In this document: positions 44,561 through 55,900 of the stretch, in pieces
Position numbering within the stretch: position 1 is the stretch's first letter
Layout: every line of letters begins with the position of its first letter
Source of the DNA: Corylus avellana
Taxonomy: Eukaryota > Streptophyta > Magnoliopsida > Fagales > Betulaceae
DNA length: 64,000 nt
Assembly: GCF_901000735.1 (NCBI RefSeq)
Contig: NC_081544.1
Span: forward strand, 17,303,980-17,367,979
Direction: 5' to 3'
The notes under the pieces: model-generated
Database searches by the model: none
Seen by the model: only the letters and a program-made list of their open reading frames with translations
Told to the model about the DNA's origin: nothing
Position numbers and translations under genes: made by a program

Positions 44561-46396
44561 AAACGCCCAGGTAAATTAAAGGCTACAAGTAAAATATTAA
44601 GGATTATAAAATGTGAGTAAAAGATATGTTCCAGTCATGTTGGAATTTGGCATGTTAGACCCTAAAGGTATCAAATCAATTACGGTTGGATTTTGGGTTG
44701 GAAAACTTAGAAAAATTTAGGAGAAATGAAATGGCCTGTTCGAACGGAACACCATGCCATATGTCAGATAGTGGCAAGCTAGTAGGGGTTATGCCTTAAA
44801 GTCCGATTACTTTGTATGATAGCTTAGTTTTAGTTCAATAAAGTTGTTTATTTATTGATTTATTTCAAGAACATTGGGCATATAAACTGTTTAGATGTAT
44901 GCTTTTAATTATTACTATTTATCATATACATGTAAGGTGCATATGTTGCATTGAATATGTTTTAAGGTATGTTATTAAGATTATCACACAGAATATTTTA
45001 AACCATAAATCTTATAAATTATAAAATATTGTTAGTAGACAGTAATGGAATTGGACATTCCATTTCGCTCCAAAGTGAGAGCTACAACAATTTGAAATCT
45101 ACTAACTTCTTTATGAGGAATGGCCAGCCGCTCAATCAGGTTGATGATAGCAAGAACCCAATCTGAAATGGGTTTGGCCGCAAAACCTGACGGTATGAGT
45201 GGTCAAGAAGAAGATCTCCAAAGAATTCTTGTCAAATCCAAAAGATGCGACACAAAATCTCTTAGGGCCTTCGCAAAAAGGACAAACCCAAGACCTACAT
45301 CAACCATAGTCACAAAATGACCAATGTTACCCTGAAAAGGAAGAATATCCCAAGCAATCTTCTAAAGAAGATGCTTGAGCCTAGCTTGAAGTTTCAAGCT
45401 CCAAAGTTTATACCAAGCTTCCAAATGGAGAAGGAGAGGAAGGGCTCTGCCTCATGAGCCTATTTCACTTAGAATAGGCCAAAAGAGTTTGTATGTTATT
45501 TGATGAATTATATGTTTCACTTCATAATCGTGGCTATTTAACACCTTAACACCTAAAACTAAAACATTCGACGGTGTGGCCAAAAGATTCTGTTTTTTGA
45601 TGCATGAATTAAATGTTTCTCATTCTCTTAATAAATCTCGGTAATTAGTTAGCAAACAAAGAGTAGGTGAAAGGGATTAGCTAATCCGGATCTCATGTGT
45701 ACTTGTCAGATTTTTCTTTGGATGTTTGGTTAATTTGAATAAAAATGGGTTGACCAAATTATAATTGGTTTGAAAGTCAAATATACATATTCAGTACCTT
45801 GGTTTCAGTAAAGAAAAAAAAATGAAGGGAAATGAGAGAAGTAGGGACAAAAATGAGAATTATGATTGGCACACGTAAGGAACGGACTCCAGTGTAGAAG
45901 AAATTATAATTGTTTTGAAAGTCGAGCATAGATACGACCCTTATATTATAATATGGTCTAAATTTTGGTCACAACAAATCTTCTTTTTTTTTTTTCTATC
46001 ACAACAAATCTTCTATGTACACACAAACAAGTGTGAAAGAAGAAGTTGACGTGGAAGATATGTGCAATTGGTTTGATTTGAAACACCTTTTTCTGCGTCT
46101 TCTACTTTTTGATCACCTTTCAAGCCTTTACCTATTGAGTGCTGCAATCCTTTGAGTACAATTCAAAGAATTCGGATTCATAACAATTATTTGTTCAAAT
46201 ATTTAGCATTTTAGAGAAATAATATGAGAGAAATCATATAAAACTTATCTGTCTATAAAATTTTTGGGTTGTTCGGCTATCTATTCAGACATGTGAGTTT
46301 CATATGAGCTCTTATATATTGTCTGTCTAAATTATTAGCAATTTAGAGAAATAGGTGTTGTCGATATTAATTATGAATCGAAAACTTATATATATA
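44561..46396. other. Intergenic, possible LTR fragment; no gene recognised
   Basis: TGAAACGCCCAGGTAAATTA at 44567 resembles the LTR start TGTAGTGCCTCGGGTAATTA of the neighbouring solo LTR, and GTTCGAACGG occurs near 44735, so a related LTR fragment may begin here. A 66-codon frame at 45120-45320 shows no domain. The rest is AT-rich without a recognised feature. Confidence 0.4.
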
Positions 46397-48118
46397 AAGG
46401 CAAGAGTAGGCGACCAGAGTGCCTACGCTACTTGGACGTGACCATGACGGCACATGCTCGTTGGAAACCGCATAAAAAGAGGCTTAATTAGGCGGTGAGA
46501 ACTGTAAGCGTTTTCTCAAGTCAGCCTAACTCAGCCCGATTAGGACATTAATAGAAACAAAATGACTAATTATAATCAGATTTAAATGATAGATATATAC
46601 AAAGAATAATGATAATTAATGTAACTTTATTCTCGAAGAGTCTTTCTTTGCGGTCAAGGATATGACTTGACGATGAACGTGAGGGAGCTGATATGAACGC
46701 CAGGGCTTTCCAAACACAAAACGACGACATATCGTACGTCGTTGTCGTAAATAAAAAACAGACCAGACAAGAAACTCGGAATTTAAAGGTCAACATGACG
46801 AAGACGTGTGATCTCTTCGCCTCTCGTCTTTTTGCACAATAAGACTTAATCATCTTCCCGGTTACACAAGTTATAGGAGTGACCCACCAATTAATGAATT
46901 AGAAAAAATAACTTTAAAATAAAATTATGCCATTACTATTAAAAAATTAATTTTTGCTTAAAAAAAAAAAAAAAAAAAAAAACGGGTGGCCGGAGCGACC
47001 CCAACACCTTTGTTTTTTTCTTTAAATTTTGGTGTAATAGTATTTTCATATATCATTTCTATTATTTATTTGAGAAAAAAAATAGCTAAAAGGGTTACAT
47101 TTAAAATCTTTATAAAAAGTAGATGCTGAAATGGTTAAATTGAAAATTGAGGTCCTAAACACAAAATCCAAAGATGCATATGATTTTTTTTTTTTTCTGA
47201 AATATTTCTTAAGAGAGCTAGGAAATATTTTGTGAATTTTTTACTTTTCTCCCTTGGGGTCTAAGACAATTAGAAGGGAATTGATGTTTGAATGCATAAA
47301 ATAGGTAAATCAACCCACCCACACAATATAGGTGACATGCATCGAATCCTTTCTTCTTAATTGTCAGAAAAAAAAATAATAATAATGTAAAACTAGTTTA
47401 TGCATTTACATTGAGCTCTTTGAGGGTTTAAAAGTGACTTAAAAACTCTCCACATCAAGCATAAACCACAAACAACTCTCCACCCTATAATAAGCTTTCG
47501 GACCACCTCCATAGATTTTCTTGTTTTTCTTTTTTCTTTTTATTTTCATAAGTAATTTTTATTTTTATTCTTTTTGAAAAATATAAAAAGACTCCAAATA
47601 ACACCTAGAAGGAGGTTGAATACGTGTATGCAAATAAAACGCATAATTCAAAAATTAACAAACATGCAAACATTCACCAAATATAATTGAAAGCAATTAA
47701 TCAATCAGACACATATATTTGGTGATGAAGTAAAAACCTTTTGAAAAACCTTTCAAAAATAAAACTAATTCGGTATAGCCAAACTTAAGAAATCACTATA
47801 AGAAGATCCAGATTACAGACACAAGAAACTTATAACCATTTGCAAATCCTAAACTCTGTAAGATGAACAAGCTTCTTGCTTGTCTCCTATCTCGACAATC
47901 TTCTTATAGTACACCTTGTTGTGCAAATTTATTTAACTCGAAAGTGCACGAATCGATTGTAGTTTAATGGATTGCAAATGCGAGGTTGAATCCACAGAAA
48001 ATTGTATTTTTGAAAGAGCAATTTAAATCTAAACTAATTAAATCATAACCTATTTCAAAAAGGGTTTTGAGTTTTGGTTTTAAAAATTAGAAGACAAACA
48101 TAAACTAATTAAAATAAA

Positions 48119-48330
48119 GGGAAAATTATAGTTTACCCTCTCAAAGTTGACAGTGTTTTTTAATTCGAACATCAAAGTTTCAATTTTTGCAATCCACCCC
48201 CACAAAGTTCCAATTTTTTTCAATTCAACCTATATCATCCCAAAATTCCTATATTGCCCATGATTTTTATTTTTATTTTTTATGAAAACAAAAACAAATT
48301 TGGGGGTGCAAAAATAACTATAATTTTCCC
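48119..48330. mobile_element. MITE in gypsy-C 3' LTR
   Basis: Ends GGGAAAATTATAG and CTATAATTTTCCC form a 13-bp perfect inverted repeat. A second left end, GGGAAAATTACAGTTTACCC, begins at 48357 and enters the N gap. The interrupted LTR sequence AAACTAATTAAAATAAA matches 48713-48729 in the intact LTR. Confidence 0.65.
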
Positions 48331-48376
48331 AGTATTTTTTCTTTTAGTTTATTTTAGGGAAAATTACAGTTTACCC

Positions 48377-48476
48377 NNNNNNNNNNNNNNNNNNNNNNNN
48401 NNNNNNNNNNNNNNNNNNNNNNNNNNNNNNNNNNNNNNNNNNNNNNNNNNNNNNNNNNNNNNNNNNNNNNNNNNNN
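48377..48476. other. Assembly gap (100 N)
   Basis: Exactly 100 N, the usual placeholder for unknown length. It lies inside gypsy-C, between the 3' LTR and the primer-binding site. Confidence 0.95.
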
Positions 48477-48503
48477 ATAAATTGGTTTCAAAAAATAAAC
48501 AAA

Positions 48504-48521
48504 TCCCCGGCAACAGCGCCA
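48504..48521 (-). other. Gypsy-C primer-binding site, tRNA-Asp type
   Basis: TCCCCGGCAACAGCGCCA on the plus strand, the same site as in gypsy-A with one different base, six bases from the LTR at 48528. Confidence 0.85.
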
Positions 48522-48527
48522 AAATCT

Positions 48528-49931
48528 TGTTGTGCAAATTTATTTAACTCGCAAGTGTACGAATCGATTGTAGTTTACTAGATTGAAAGTGCGAAGTCGA
48601 ATCCACAGAAAATTGTATTTTTAAAAGAGCAATTTAAATATAAACTAATTAAATCCTAACCTATTTCGAAAAGGGTTTTGAATTTTGGTTTTAAAAATTA
48701 GAAGACAAACATAAACTAATTAAAATAAACTAAGAGATAAAATATTAAGGTTTGAGAATTCACACTCACCGAATCAAAACAACATACTTCCATGTTTATC
48801 AATATTAATATGAAGCTTTCACAATTAAAATCTTAGATATGTTTTACTATACTTTAAACAATTAATCAAAATTATCTCATATATCCATTCATTGCACAAA
48901 TTATAAGAGGAATCCAATATCAATTAAATCATCAAATGTATCTGTAAATCACAAACGATATCCAATCTTAATTGAAACACCAAATGTATCCGTAGAACAA
49001 ATCAAAAGGGATATCCAATTATTTAGGCAAATAAAATCAAGCAATCAATTATGTGAAATTATCTTAAATCATCAAATGTATCCTTGAATCACAAAAGATA
49101 TCCAAGAATCACTCCATACATTGAAAAGAAGTAAAACTATTGAAATATTATACCCAATAAAATCAGATAAATAAAGACTTACATGAAAGTATTGATGTTC
49201 TTCATCGGTGAGGCTTCATCCCCAACCTTAGTTGGGAATTTAGCTCCACGTAAAAATAAAACCTAAATCTAAAGAAATCCTAAACTAAAAAGAGAAAAAT
49301 TGTAGAATTTTGTTCTCTGGAATTCTATCACTCTTTCTTGAATGCAAAAAAAATCTATTTATAGGCTTAGGAAAGTCCTAGAAACCCTATTAAACCTAGA
49401 TAATTCGGAGGTCTGCCTCCCAGTCGAAATAGAAGTCTGAAATCATAATAGGATTCTTCCAGATTTGTGTTCTTTAATTGCGGGGTGATTTTGGTATAGT
49501 AACCGTCCGCATTAGGAAAATACTATTTCACAACTAATTGTTGTATTTTGAGTTATCTTTCTAATGCGACTTGAATTACTTCAATACGATAGTTGAACGG
49601 AAAGTTATGGTCAAAAGACTGAGACATGTGCATAATCTGAATTTGAATCAAATCCGAAATCTTATCCAATCTGAACTTTAATCCAATTTGATCTTTAATC
49701 TGATTTAACATTTTCTTGGATTTGGTTAAATTTAACCACATCATCTAGGTCTTCTCAAAGTATACTTTCTTCCAAACTTTGCATTTTTCTCTTTAAAGCT
49801 GTAATTTTTCTTCAATGACCTACAAAACATTAAAAACACAAAATTAACACAAAATATTAAATAACGACACATCTAAAGGATTAACTAATGTAAATAAAGG
49901 GGTTCAAGTATGGAATATTTGGCACTTATCA
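48528..49931 (-). repeat. Gypsy-C 5' LTR (1404 bp)
   Basis: TGTTGTGCAAATTTATTTAA to GGCACTTATCA. The first 200 bp match 47917-48118. It includes tandem-like ATCAAATGTATC/AAAAGGATATCCAAT units at 48930-49110 and lacks the GATCGATCGC clusters of gypsy-A. Confidence 0.85.
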
Positions 49932-50518
49932 CACCTCTTTAACTGAAACCTCCAATTGACTTCTTGACGTTGTTGATGAACGGTTGTGGCTTATAATAAA
50001 TACTCTAAGAGATCGAGATGCACTTAAGAGCATAAAAATCTAAATTTTTTCTCTTAGCACAAGGAGGAAAAGCTACGTTTTCTTTGGAAATATTGCCTCT
50101 AATCCTTAGAAAATTCGTGCTCCAAAGGCAAGAATGGGTGACCAAAGTGACTACTATACTTAGACGTGGCCATGATAGCACATGTTCGTTAGGAACCGCA
50201 CAAAAAGATGCTTAATTAGGCGGTGAGAACTGTAGGTGTTTTCTTAAGTTTGATTGAGTTATAGCCTAACGCAGCCCAATTAGGACATCAATAGAACCAA
50301 AATGACTAAGGCTCCGTTTACTTCGACGTAAAATGGTTTCCAAAAAATGATTTCTGTATTTTACGGTGTTTACTTCGACGTAAAATAGTGATCAATGGAA
50401 AATATTTTCCTTTTGACCGAAAATTCTTTTTAATTTTCGAAAAATGGTTTACGGTTTTCAAAACCGTAAACTATTTTCCGACTATGAGCATCTCATTCTT
50501 AAATCGATGGACCTTGCC

Positions 50519-50538
50519 NNNNNNNNNNNNNNNNNNNN
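50519..50538. other. Assembly gap (20 N)
   Basis: Short N run before AAAAAAAAAACCGGGACCCC. The left terminus of the hAT-like repeat should fall here. Confidence 0.95.
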
Positions 50539-51414
50539 AAAAAAAAAACCGGGACCCCGGTTCCGGTCCCGGTTTTTGGCACCCGGTAAAAACCGGGAAA
50601 ACCGGAACCGGGTTTTATGTTATTAAATAATATTTATATATTATTATATTATATTATATATATATTGTCTTTGTAATATGTTTGTAAACTATTTTTATTG
50701 TAAGTGTATTTCTTTTGATTGGTAGATTATTTAAATACTTGTTTTATTTTTTTATTTTTTTGGGTTTTGAATTGTTGTAGTAAGGGGTATTTATTTCTTG
50801 TGCATGTTGGTTTGTTTACATACTTGTTTTTACTTTTTATTGTTTTAATGTTATCTTTATGTATCTAATTTAAAATGATTTTTAGGGTATTTTAAAAAAT
50901 TTGATTTTTTATTTCTAAGGCTCATATAGGCAAAAACATTGATTTTTTATGATTTTTAGGCTTTTTTAAGTTTATTTTTTAATTATTTGAAACAATCAGA
51001 ATAAAGCCTCTTTAATTTAGACAAAAAGATTAATAATTTTTTTTTAAATGAGCTAACTTATGAAAAAAATAATGAGTTTATTTTAGGCCCAATACCTAAA
51101 ATAAGCCTCAAACACTAATTTTTTTTCAAAAACCGGTTACCGGAACCGGGTAAAACCGGAACCGGCCAGGAACCGGGACCCCGGTTAACCGGGGTCCCGG
51201 TTNNNNNNNNNNNNNNNNNNNNNNNNNNNNNNNNNNNNNNNNNNNNNNNNNNNNNNNNNNNNNNNNNNNNNNNNNNNNNNNNNNNNNNNNNNNNNNNNNN
51301 NNAACCGGGGTCCCGGTTCCGGTTCCGGTTTCCCAAAACCGAGAACCGGGGTACTCCGGTTCCGGTTTCGGTTTTGGCCAAAAACCGGGAAACCGGACCG
51401 GGTTGACACCCCTA
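50539..51414. mobile_element. hAT-like repeat with CCGGTTCCGG/GGGACCCC subterminal repeats
   Basis: The right end TTGACACCCCTA at 51414 is the terminus seen at 33391. Near both ends are runs of AACCGGGACCCCGGTTCCGG-type repeats, and the AT-rich centre lacks genes. The left terminus is lost in the 20-N gap, and a 100-N gap (51203-51302) cuts the right subterminal array. The related copy at 59872-60904 has an 8-bp duplication. Confidence 0.6.
51203..51302. other. Assembly gap (100 N)
   Basis: Flanked on both sides by almost the same CCGGGGTCCCGGTT sequence, so the gap falls inside a repetitive, self-complementary array. Confidence 0.95.
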
Positions 51415-51990
51415 CACCTGGGACCTGACTGATACCTGATCGGGACTTGCCCGGGACCTAATCGGGACTTGCCTAGAACCCGCCCGGGACCTGATTGGGA
51501 CCCTGCTGGGACCCGCCCGGGACTTGCCCGGGACCCCGCCGGGAGCCGCCCGGGACTTGCCCTGGACCCGCCTAGGACCTGCCCTGGACTTGACCGAGAC
51601 TCGCTCAAGACTTGACTGAACCTACCCGGGACCTAACCAGGACCTGCCAGGACTTGACCGAGACCCGAGCCAGGACTTGCCTGGGACCCAGCCGGGACCC
51701 ACCCGAGACTTGACCGAACTTGCCCAAGACCCGCCCGGGACNNNNNNNNNNNNNNNNNNNNGTAGGTTCCGGTCAAGTCCTGGAGCGGTCCCAGGTAAGT
51801 CCCGGGAGGGTCCCGGGTGGGTCTCGGTCAAGTCCTAGCGGGGTCTAGGTCAAGTCCTGGGTGGGTCCCGGTGGGGTCCCGGTCAAGTTCTGGGCGGGTC
51901 CCAGTGGGGTCCCAGGCAAGTTCCAAGCGAGTCCCGGTCAAGTCCCGGGATGGTCCCAGCGAGGTCCTAGACAAGTCTCGTGCAGTTTCC
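51415..51990. repeat. Foldback minisatellite (GGGACTTGCCCGGGACC units, inverted arms)
   Basis: From 51415 to 51741 about 17-20 copies of a roughly 15-20 bp unit resembling GGGACTTGCCCGGGACC occur in one orientation. From 51762 to about 51990 the complement, GGTCCCGGGCAAGTCCC-like, is repeated. A 20-N gap (51742-51761) lies exactly at the switch. The arms could fold into a long hairpin. Frames through the array are artefacts. Confidence 0.8.
51742..51761. other. Assembly gap (20 N)
   Basis: Located at the centre of the inverted minisatellite, probably caused by the hairpin-prone sequence. Confidence 0.95.
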
Positions 51991-52618
51991 GACGGGAACC
52001 TTATTGGAAAAAATATATAGAAAAAAATATATTAAAAAAAAAATTATTTTCCGTGTGCGAGGTAAACACCGTAAAATGTTTTCGACGGAAAATATTTTCA
52101 GAGAAAATGGCTTTTCTTAAAATATTTTACGAAGAAAATCATTTTATGTCAAAGTAAACGGAGCCTAATTATAATCAGATTTAAATGATAGATATATACA
52201 AAGAATAATGATAATTAGTGTAACTTTATTCGCGCAGAGTCTTTCTTTGCGGTCAAGATGGACATGACGATGAACGTGAGGGAGCTGATATGAACGCCCA
52301 GGCTTTCCAAGCACAACACGACGACATATCATCGTTGTCGTAAATGAAAAAACAGACCAGGAATTTGAAGGTCAACATGACGAATACATATCTCTTCCCC
52401 CTCTCGTCGATCTTCCCGGTTACACAAGTTATAGGTGTGACCCACTAATTAACGAATTAGAAAAAATAACTTCAAAATAAAATTATGTCATTACGATTAA
52501 AAAATTAATTTTTGTTTTAAAAAAAAAAAATGGGTGGCCGGAGTGACCCCAATACGGCAATAAGTGACCCCAACACCTTTGTTTTTTTCTTTAAATTTTG
52601 GTGTAATAGTATTTTCAT

Positions 52619-52838
52619 GAGAAAAATATAAAAAACCCTTCTAAAGTATTAGCTGTTTGCAATAGCTCTTTAAAGTTTAAAAGGTACTAAAGTAGCCTTC
52701 TAAATTACTAAAATATATTAAAAATGTCACTTATTTTTTTATATTCGTATAATACCCCTATCCTTTTAACAAATAAAATAATAAAATAATTGTAAAAAAA
52801 CTAAAAAATTAGTGAAAGATACAAAAAAGCCAATGGGC

Positions 52839-52878
<40 letters not shown>

Positions 52879-53403
52879 AAATAAATAAATAATTAGTTAT
52901 TGTAGTGACCTAAATTACAAATTATTTCATGTCGTATTAAAGTAAAATCAATGAGTGAATAAAAACAATTTTTGAACAAAATTTGACTCTAGAGACTAAA
53001 TTCTTTTTTTTTTTTGAATATCTCAAGAACCGTACCTTTGATTTTACTTTAATACGACATGAATAGTCACTGTAGTTTGCTTAAATTAGTCGCTGTAGTT
53101 GGCTTAAATTATTTATTTATTTCAAAAAATATATATTTTTTCTTGTATTTATTCGCCTATTGATTTTTTGTATTTTTAAAAAATTGTTTTTTTTTACAAT
53201 TATTTTATTATTTTATTTGTTAAAAGAATATGGATATTATAGAAATATATATATATATATATATATATAAAAGTGGCCTTTAAACATTTTGGTAGTTTGG
53301 GGGCTATTTTAATACTTTTTGAACATTGAAGAGCTATATTGCAAACGGGAAACGGCTAGTAGTTTGGGGTTTATTTATTTATTTATTTTATTATATTTTT
53401 CCC
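52619..53403. mobile_element. MULE-like MITE, 785 bp, with 9-bp target duplication
   Basis: Ends GAGAAAAATATAAAAAACCC and ...TTATTATATTTTTCCC. Perfect 9-bp duplications TATTTTCAT at 52610-52618 and 53404-53412; unit 1 has the single site at 47041-47049. The two halves are roughly inverted copies (for example AATACCCCTATCC left, GGATATTATAG right). It includes (AT)n tracts at about 52842-52876 and 53247-53269. No coding sequence. Confidence 0.85.
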
Positions 53404-54452
53404 TATTTTCATATATCATTTCTATTATTTATTTGAGAAAAAAATAGCTAAACGGGCTACATTTAAAATCTTTCTAAAAAGTAGATGTTGAAATGGTTAA
53501 ATTGAAAATTGAGGTCCTAAACACAAAATCCAAAGATGCATATGATTTTTTTCTGAAATATTTCTCAAGAGAGGAGATATTTTGTGAATTTTTTACTTTT
53601 CTCCCTTGGGGTCTAAGACAATTAGAAGGGAATTGATGTTTGAATGTATAAAATAGTTAAATCAACCCACCCACAAAATATAGGTGACATGCATCGAACC
53701 CTTTCTTCTTAATTGTCAGAAGAAAAAAAAAATGTAAAACTAGTTTATGCAGTTACATTGAGCTCTTTGAGGTTTTAAAAGTGACTTAAAACTCTCCACC
53801 TCAAGCATAAACCACAAATAACTCTCCACCCTATAAGAAGCTTTCGGACCAACTCCATAGATTTTCTTGTTTTTCTTATTTCTTTTTATTTCCATATATA
53901 ATTTTCATTTTTATTCTTTTTGAAAAATATAAAAAGACTCAAAATAACACCTAGAAGGGTTTGAATACGTGTATGCAAATAAAACACATAATTCAAAAAT
54001 TAACAAACATGCAAACATTAACCAAATATAATTGAAAGCAGTTAATCAATTAGACACATATATTTGGTGATGAAGTAAAAACCTTTTGAAATACTATTCA
54101 AAAATAAAACTAATCGGGTATAGCCAAATTTAGGAAATCACTATAAGAAGATCTAGATTACAGACACAAGAAACTTATAACCATTTGCAAATCCTAAACT
54201 CTGTAAGATGAACAAGCTTCTTACTTGTCTCCTATCTCGACAATCTTTTTGTTGTGCACCTCTTTAACCAGAACCTCCAATTGACTTTTTGACGTTGTTG
54301 ATGAACGGTTGTGGTTTATACTAAATACTCTAAGAGATCGAGATGCACTTAAAAGCATAAAAATCTAAATTTTTTCTCTTAGCACAAGGAGGAAAAGCTA
54401 TGTTTTCTTTAGAAATATTGCCTCTAATTCTTAGAAAATTCGTGCTCCAAAA

Positions 54453-55169
54453 GTCCCTAAATAGACTTGAAAAAGTAGCCATAAAATTACAAACACAGTT
54501 CCCAATTTCCAGAATTCGAATTAGATTTTTTCGTTTTTTTCTTTGCATCCCATTTTGACCCCGAAAACATTGCAATGCCACCAAGTTTGCTTCAATGATA
54601 ACTCGAAATAAAAAGTTGTGACCATTTTAGTCCGGTAAAGTCAATGTTTATAATAGACGAAAACTTGAATAACTGTGTCTTGGACTAACTTTTTCACCAA
54701 CTCAACCTTAGACTTAAAACTTGAACCAAAACATATTTTGACACTAAATTTGTCAATTAAAAACCTAACACTTTTTATTATAAGAACACATGTTGTTATA
54801 TTATTGAGGAGTGCAGGCTTATAAAATATTTTACAAAAAATATTTCCATATTGTTTTCCTTAATTGTGAAAGTGATTTGGTCATTTCTTCGTTTTTGACC
54901 TTTAAGGGTCAACAAAGTCGAGTTTCACCGTATCCACAATGCCCACACGCAATTGATCTTTAAGAGTGCAAATAAAGGAAAAGCCAATGTAAAATGAGAT
55001 GGTTTCTGGTTACCTTTTTTCATGTTTCACACTGATCCAACATCTGTAAAAGGAGTGTGACGTCACACCCACAAGGGGAAGCGTGTTGGCCATGTTTCGT
55101 ACGTGTGAACCGACTAGGATCTTTTTCAACACTCTTTCCAAATTCAATAATTAATAAATAAATAATACA
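54453..55169. other. Intergenic, with one 14-bp palindrome
   Basis: No gene or TE terminus recognised. GTGTGACGTCACAC at 55055-55068 is a perfect palindrome around a TGACGTCA bZIP-type core. Confidence 0.5.
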
Positions 55170-55900
55170 ATGAAAAAAATATAAAAAAGTCTCTTAAATT
55201 ATTAGCGGTTTGTAATAGTTATTTAATGTTTAAAAGGTGCTAAAGTAGTAACTAAATTATCAAAATGTATCAAAAAAGTTACTTAATTTTTTATATTCCT
55301 ATGATATCCCTATTCTTTTAACAAATAAAATAATAAAATAATTGTCAAAAAAACCAAAAAATTAGTGAAAAATACAAAAAAAAAAAAAAAACCATTAGGT
55401 GAATAAATACAAAAAAAAAAGATTTTTTGAAACAAATAAATAATTAGTCACTTTAATTGGTCTAAATTACAAATTGCTTCATATCGTATTAAAGTAAAAT
55501 TAATAGGTGAATAAAAATAATTTTTTAACAGAATTTGACTTCAGAGACTAAATTGTTTTTTTTTTTTTTTTTTTGAATATCTCAAGAACCGTATCTTTGA
55601 TTTTACTTTAACACGACATGAATACTCACTGTAGTTAATTGGCCTAAATTATTTATTTATTCCAAAACACATTTTTTTATTTTTTTATTTGCTCATTGAT
55701 TGTATTTTTTAAAAATTGTTTGGTTTTTTCTACAATTATTTTATTTGTTAAAAGAATAGGAGTACTATAGGAATATAAAAAAATAAGTTGCCTTTTTGAT
55801 ATATTTTGATAATTTAGAGATTACTTTAATACCTTTTGAACATTGAAAGACTATATTACAAATAACCAATAATTTATGAAGCTTTTTTATATTTTCCCCT
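55170..55900. mobile_element. Second copy of the MULE-like MITE
   Basis: Starts GAAAAAAATATAAAAAAGTC and ends TTTTTTATATTTTCCCC. It is similar throughout to 52619-53403 (TTAAAAGGTGCTAAAGTAGT, ATCTCAAGAACCGTA, ACATTGAAAGACTATATT). The ends are more degraded and no clear 9-bp duplication was found. Confidence 0.7.

Larger units (their letters stand above)
47917..49931 (-). mobile_element. Gypsy-C: Athila/Tat-like element with internal part missing or in a gap
   Basis: Bounded by TGTTGTGCAAAT at 47917 and GGCACTTATCA at 49931, with perfect 5-bp duplications CACCT at 47912-47916 and 49932-49936. Unit 2 of the tandem duplication shows the empty site GTGCACCTCTTT near 54254. A complete 5' LTR is 48528-49931. 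The 3' LTR starts at 47917 but runs into a MITE and then the 100-N gap. Most of the internal region is therefore absent from the assembly. No ORF is seen. Confidence 0.88.
46397..50123. repeat. Tandem duplication, unit 1
   Basis: Starts AAAGGCAAGAGTAGGCGACC and runs to CGTGCTCCAAA, where unit 2 begins with the same AAAGGCAAG. Sequence is highly similar to 50124-54452 over its whole length once later insertions are removed (about 1.7 kb in each). It contains no recognised gene. Unit 1 alone holds the gypsy-C insertion at 47917-49931; it preserves empty sites for the unit 2 insertions at 46567 (TAA) and 47041 (TATTTTCAT). Confidence 0.9.
50310..52165. mobile_element. Tourist-like (PIF/Harbinger) element carrying other repeats
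   Basis: Inverted ends GGCTCCGTTTACTTCGACGT at 50310 and the complement AAAGTAAACGGAGCC at 52165. The 3-bp duplication TAA is at 50307-50309 and 52166-52168; unit 1 shows the empty site at 46567 with a single TAA. TAA duplication and this terminus fit Tourist/PIF-Harbinger, although similar termini have also been placed in hAT. The interior holds a hAT-like repeat with CCGGTTCCGG motifs and a foldback minisatellite, with three N gaps. No transposase. Confidence 0.75.
50124..54452. repeat. Tandem duplication, unit 2
   Basis: Begins AAAGGCAAGAATGGGTGACC and ends CGTGCTCCAAAA at 54452. It carries a Tourist-like element at 50310-52165 and a MULE-like MITE at 52619-53403, both absent from unit 1, and lacks gypsy-C. 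A small direct repeat of GTGACCCCAA (52544-52571) distinguishes it from unit 1. After subtracting insertions, unit lengths are about 1675 and 1707 bp. Confidence 0.9.

Noticed and set aside
45120..45320. 66-codon frame MASRSIRLMIARTQSEMGLA...
   Set aside because: No recognised domain, and isolated in repeat-rich intergenic DNA.
51126..52020. Frames reading as SxPGRVPxGSxxSPG repeats
   Set aside because: They are translations of the minisatellite arms and run through N gaps, so they are not genes.
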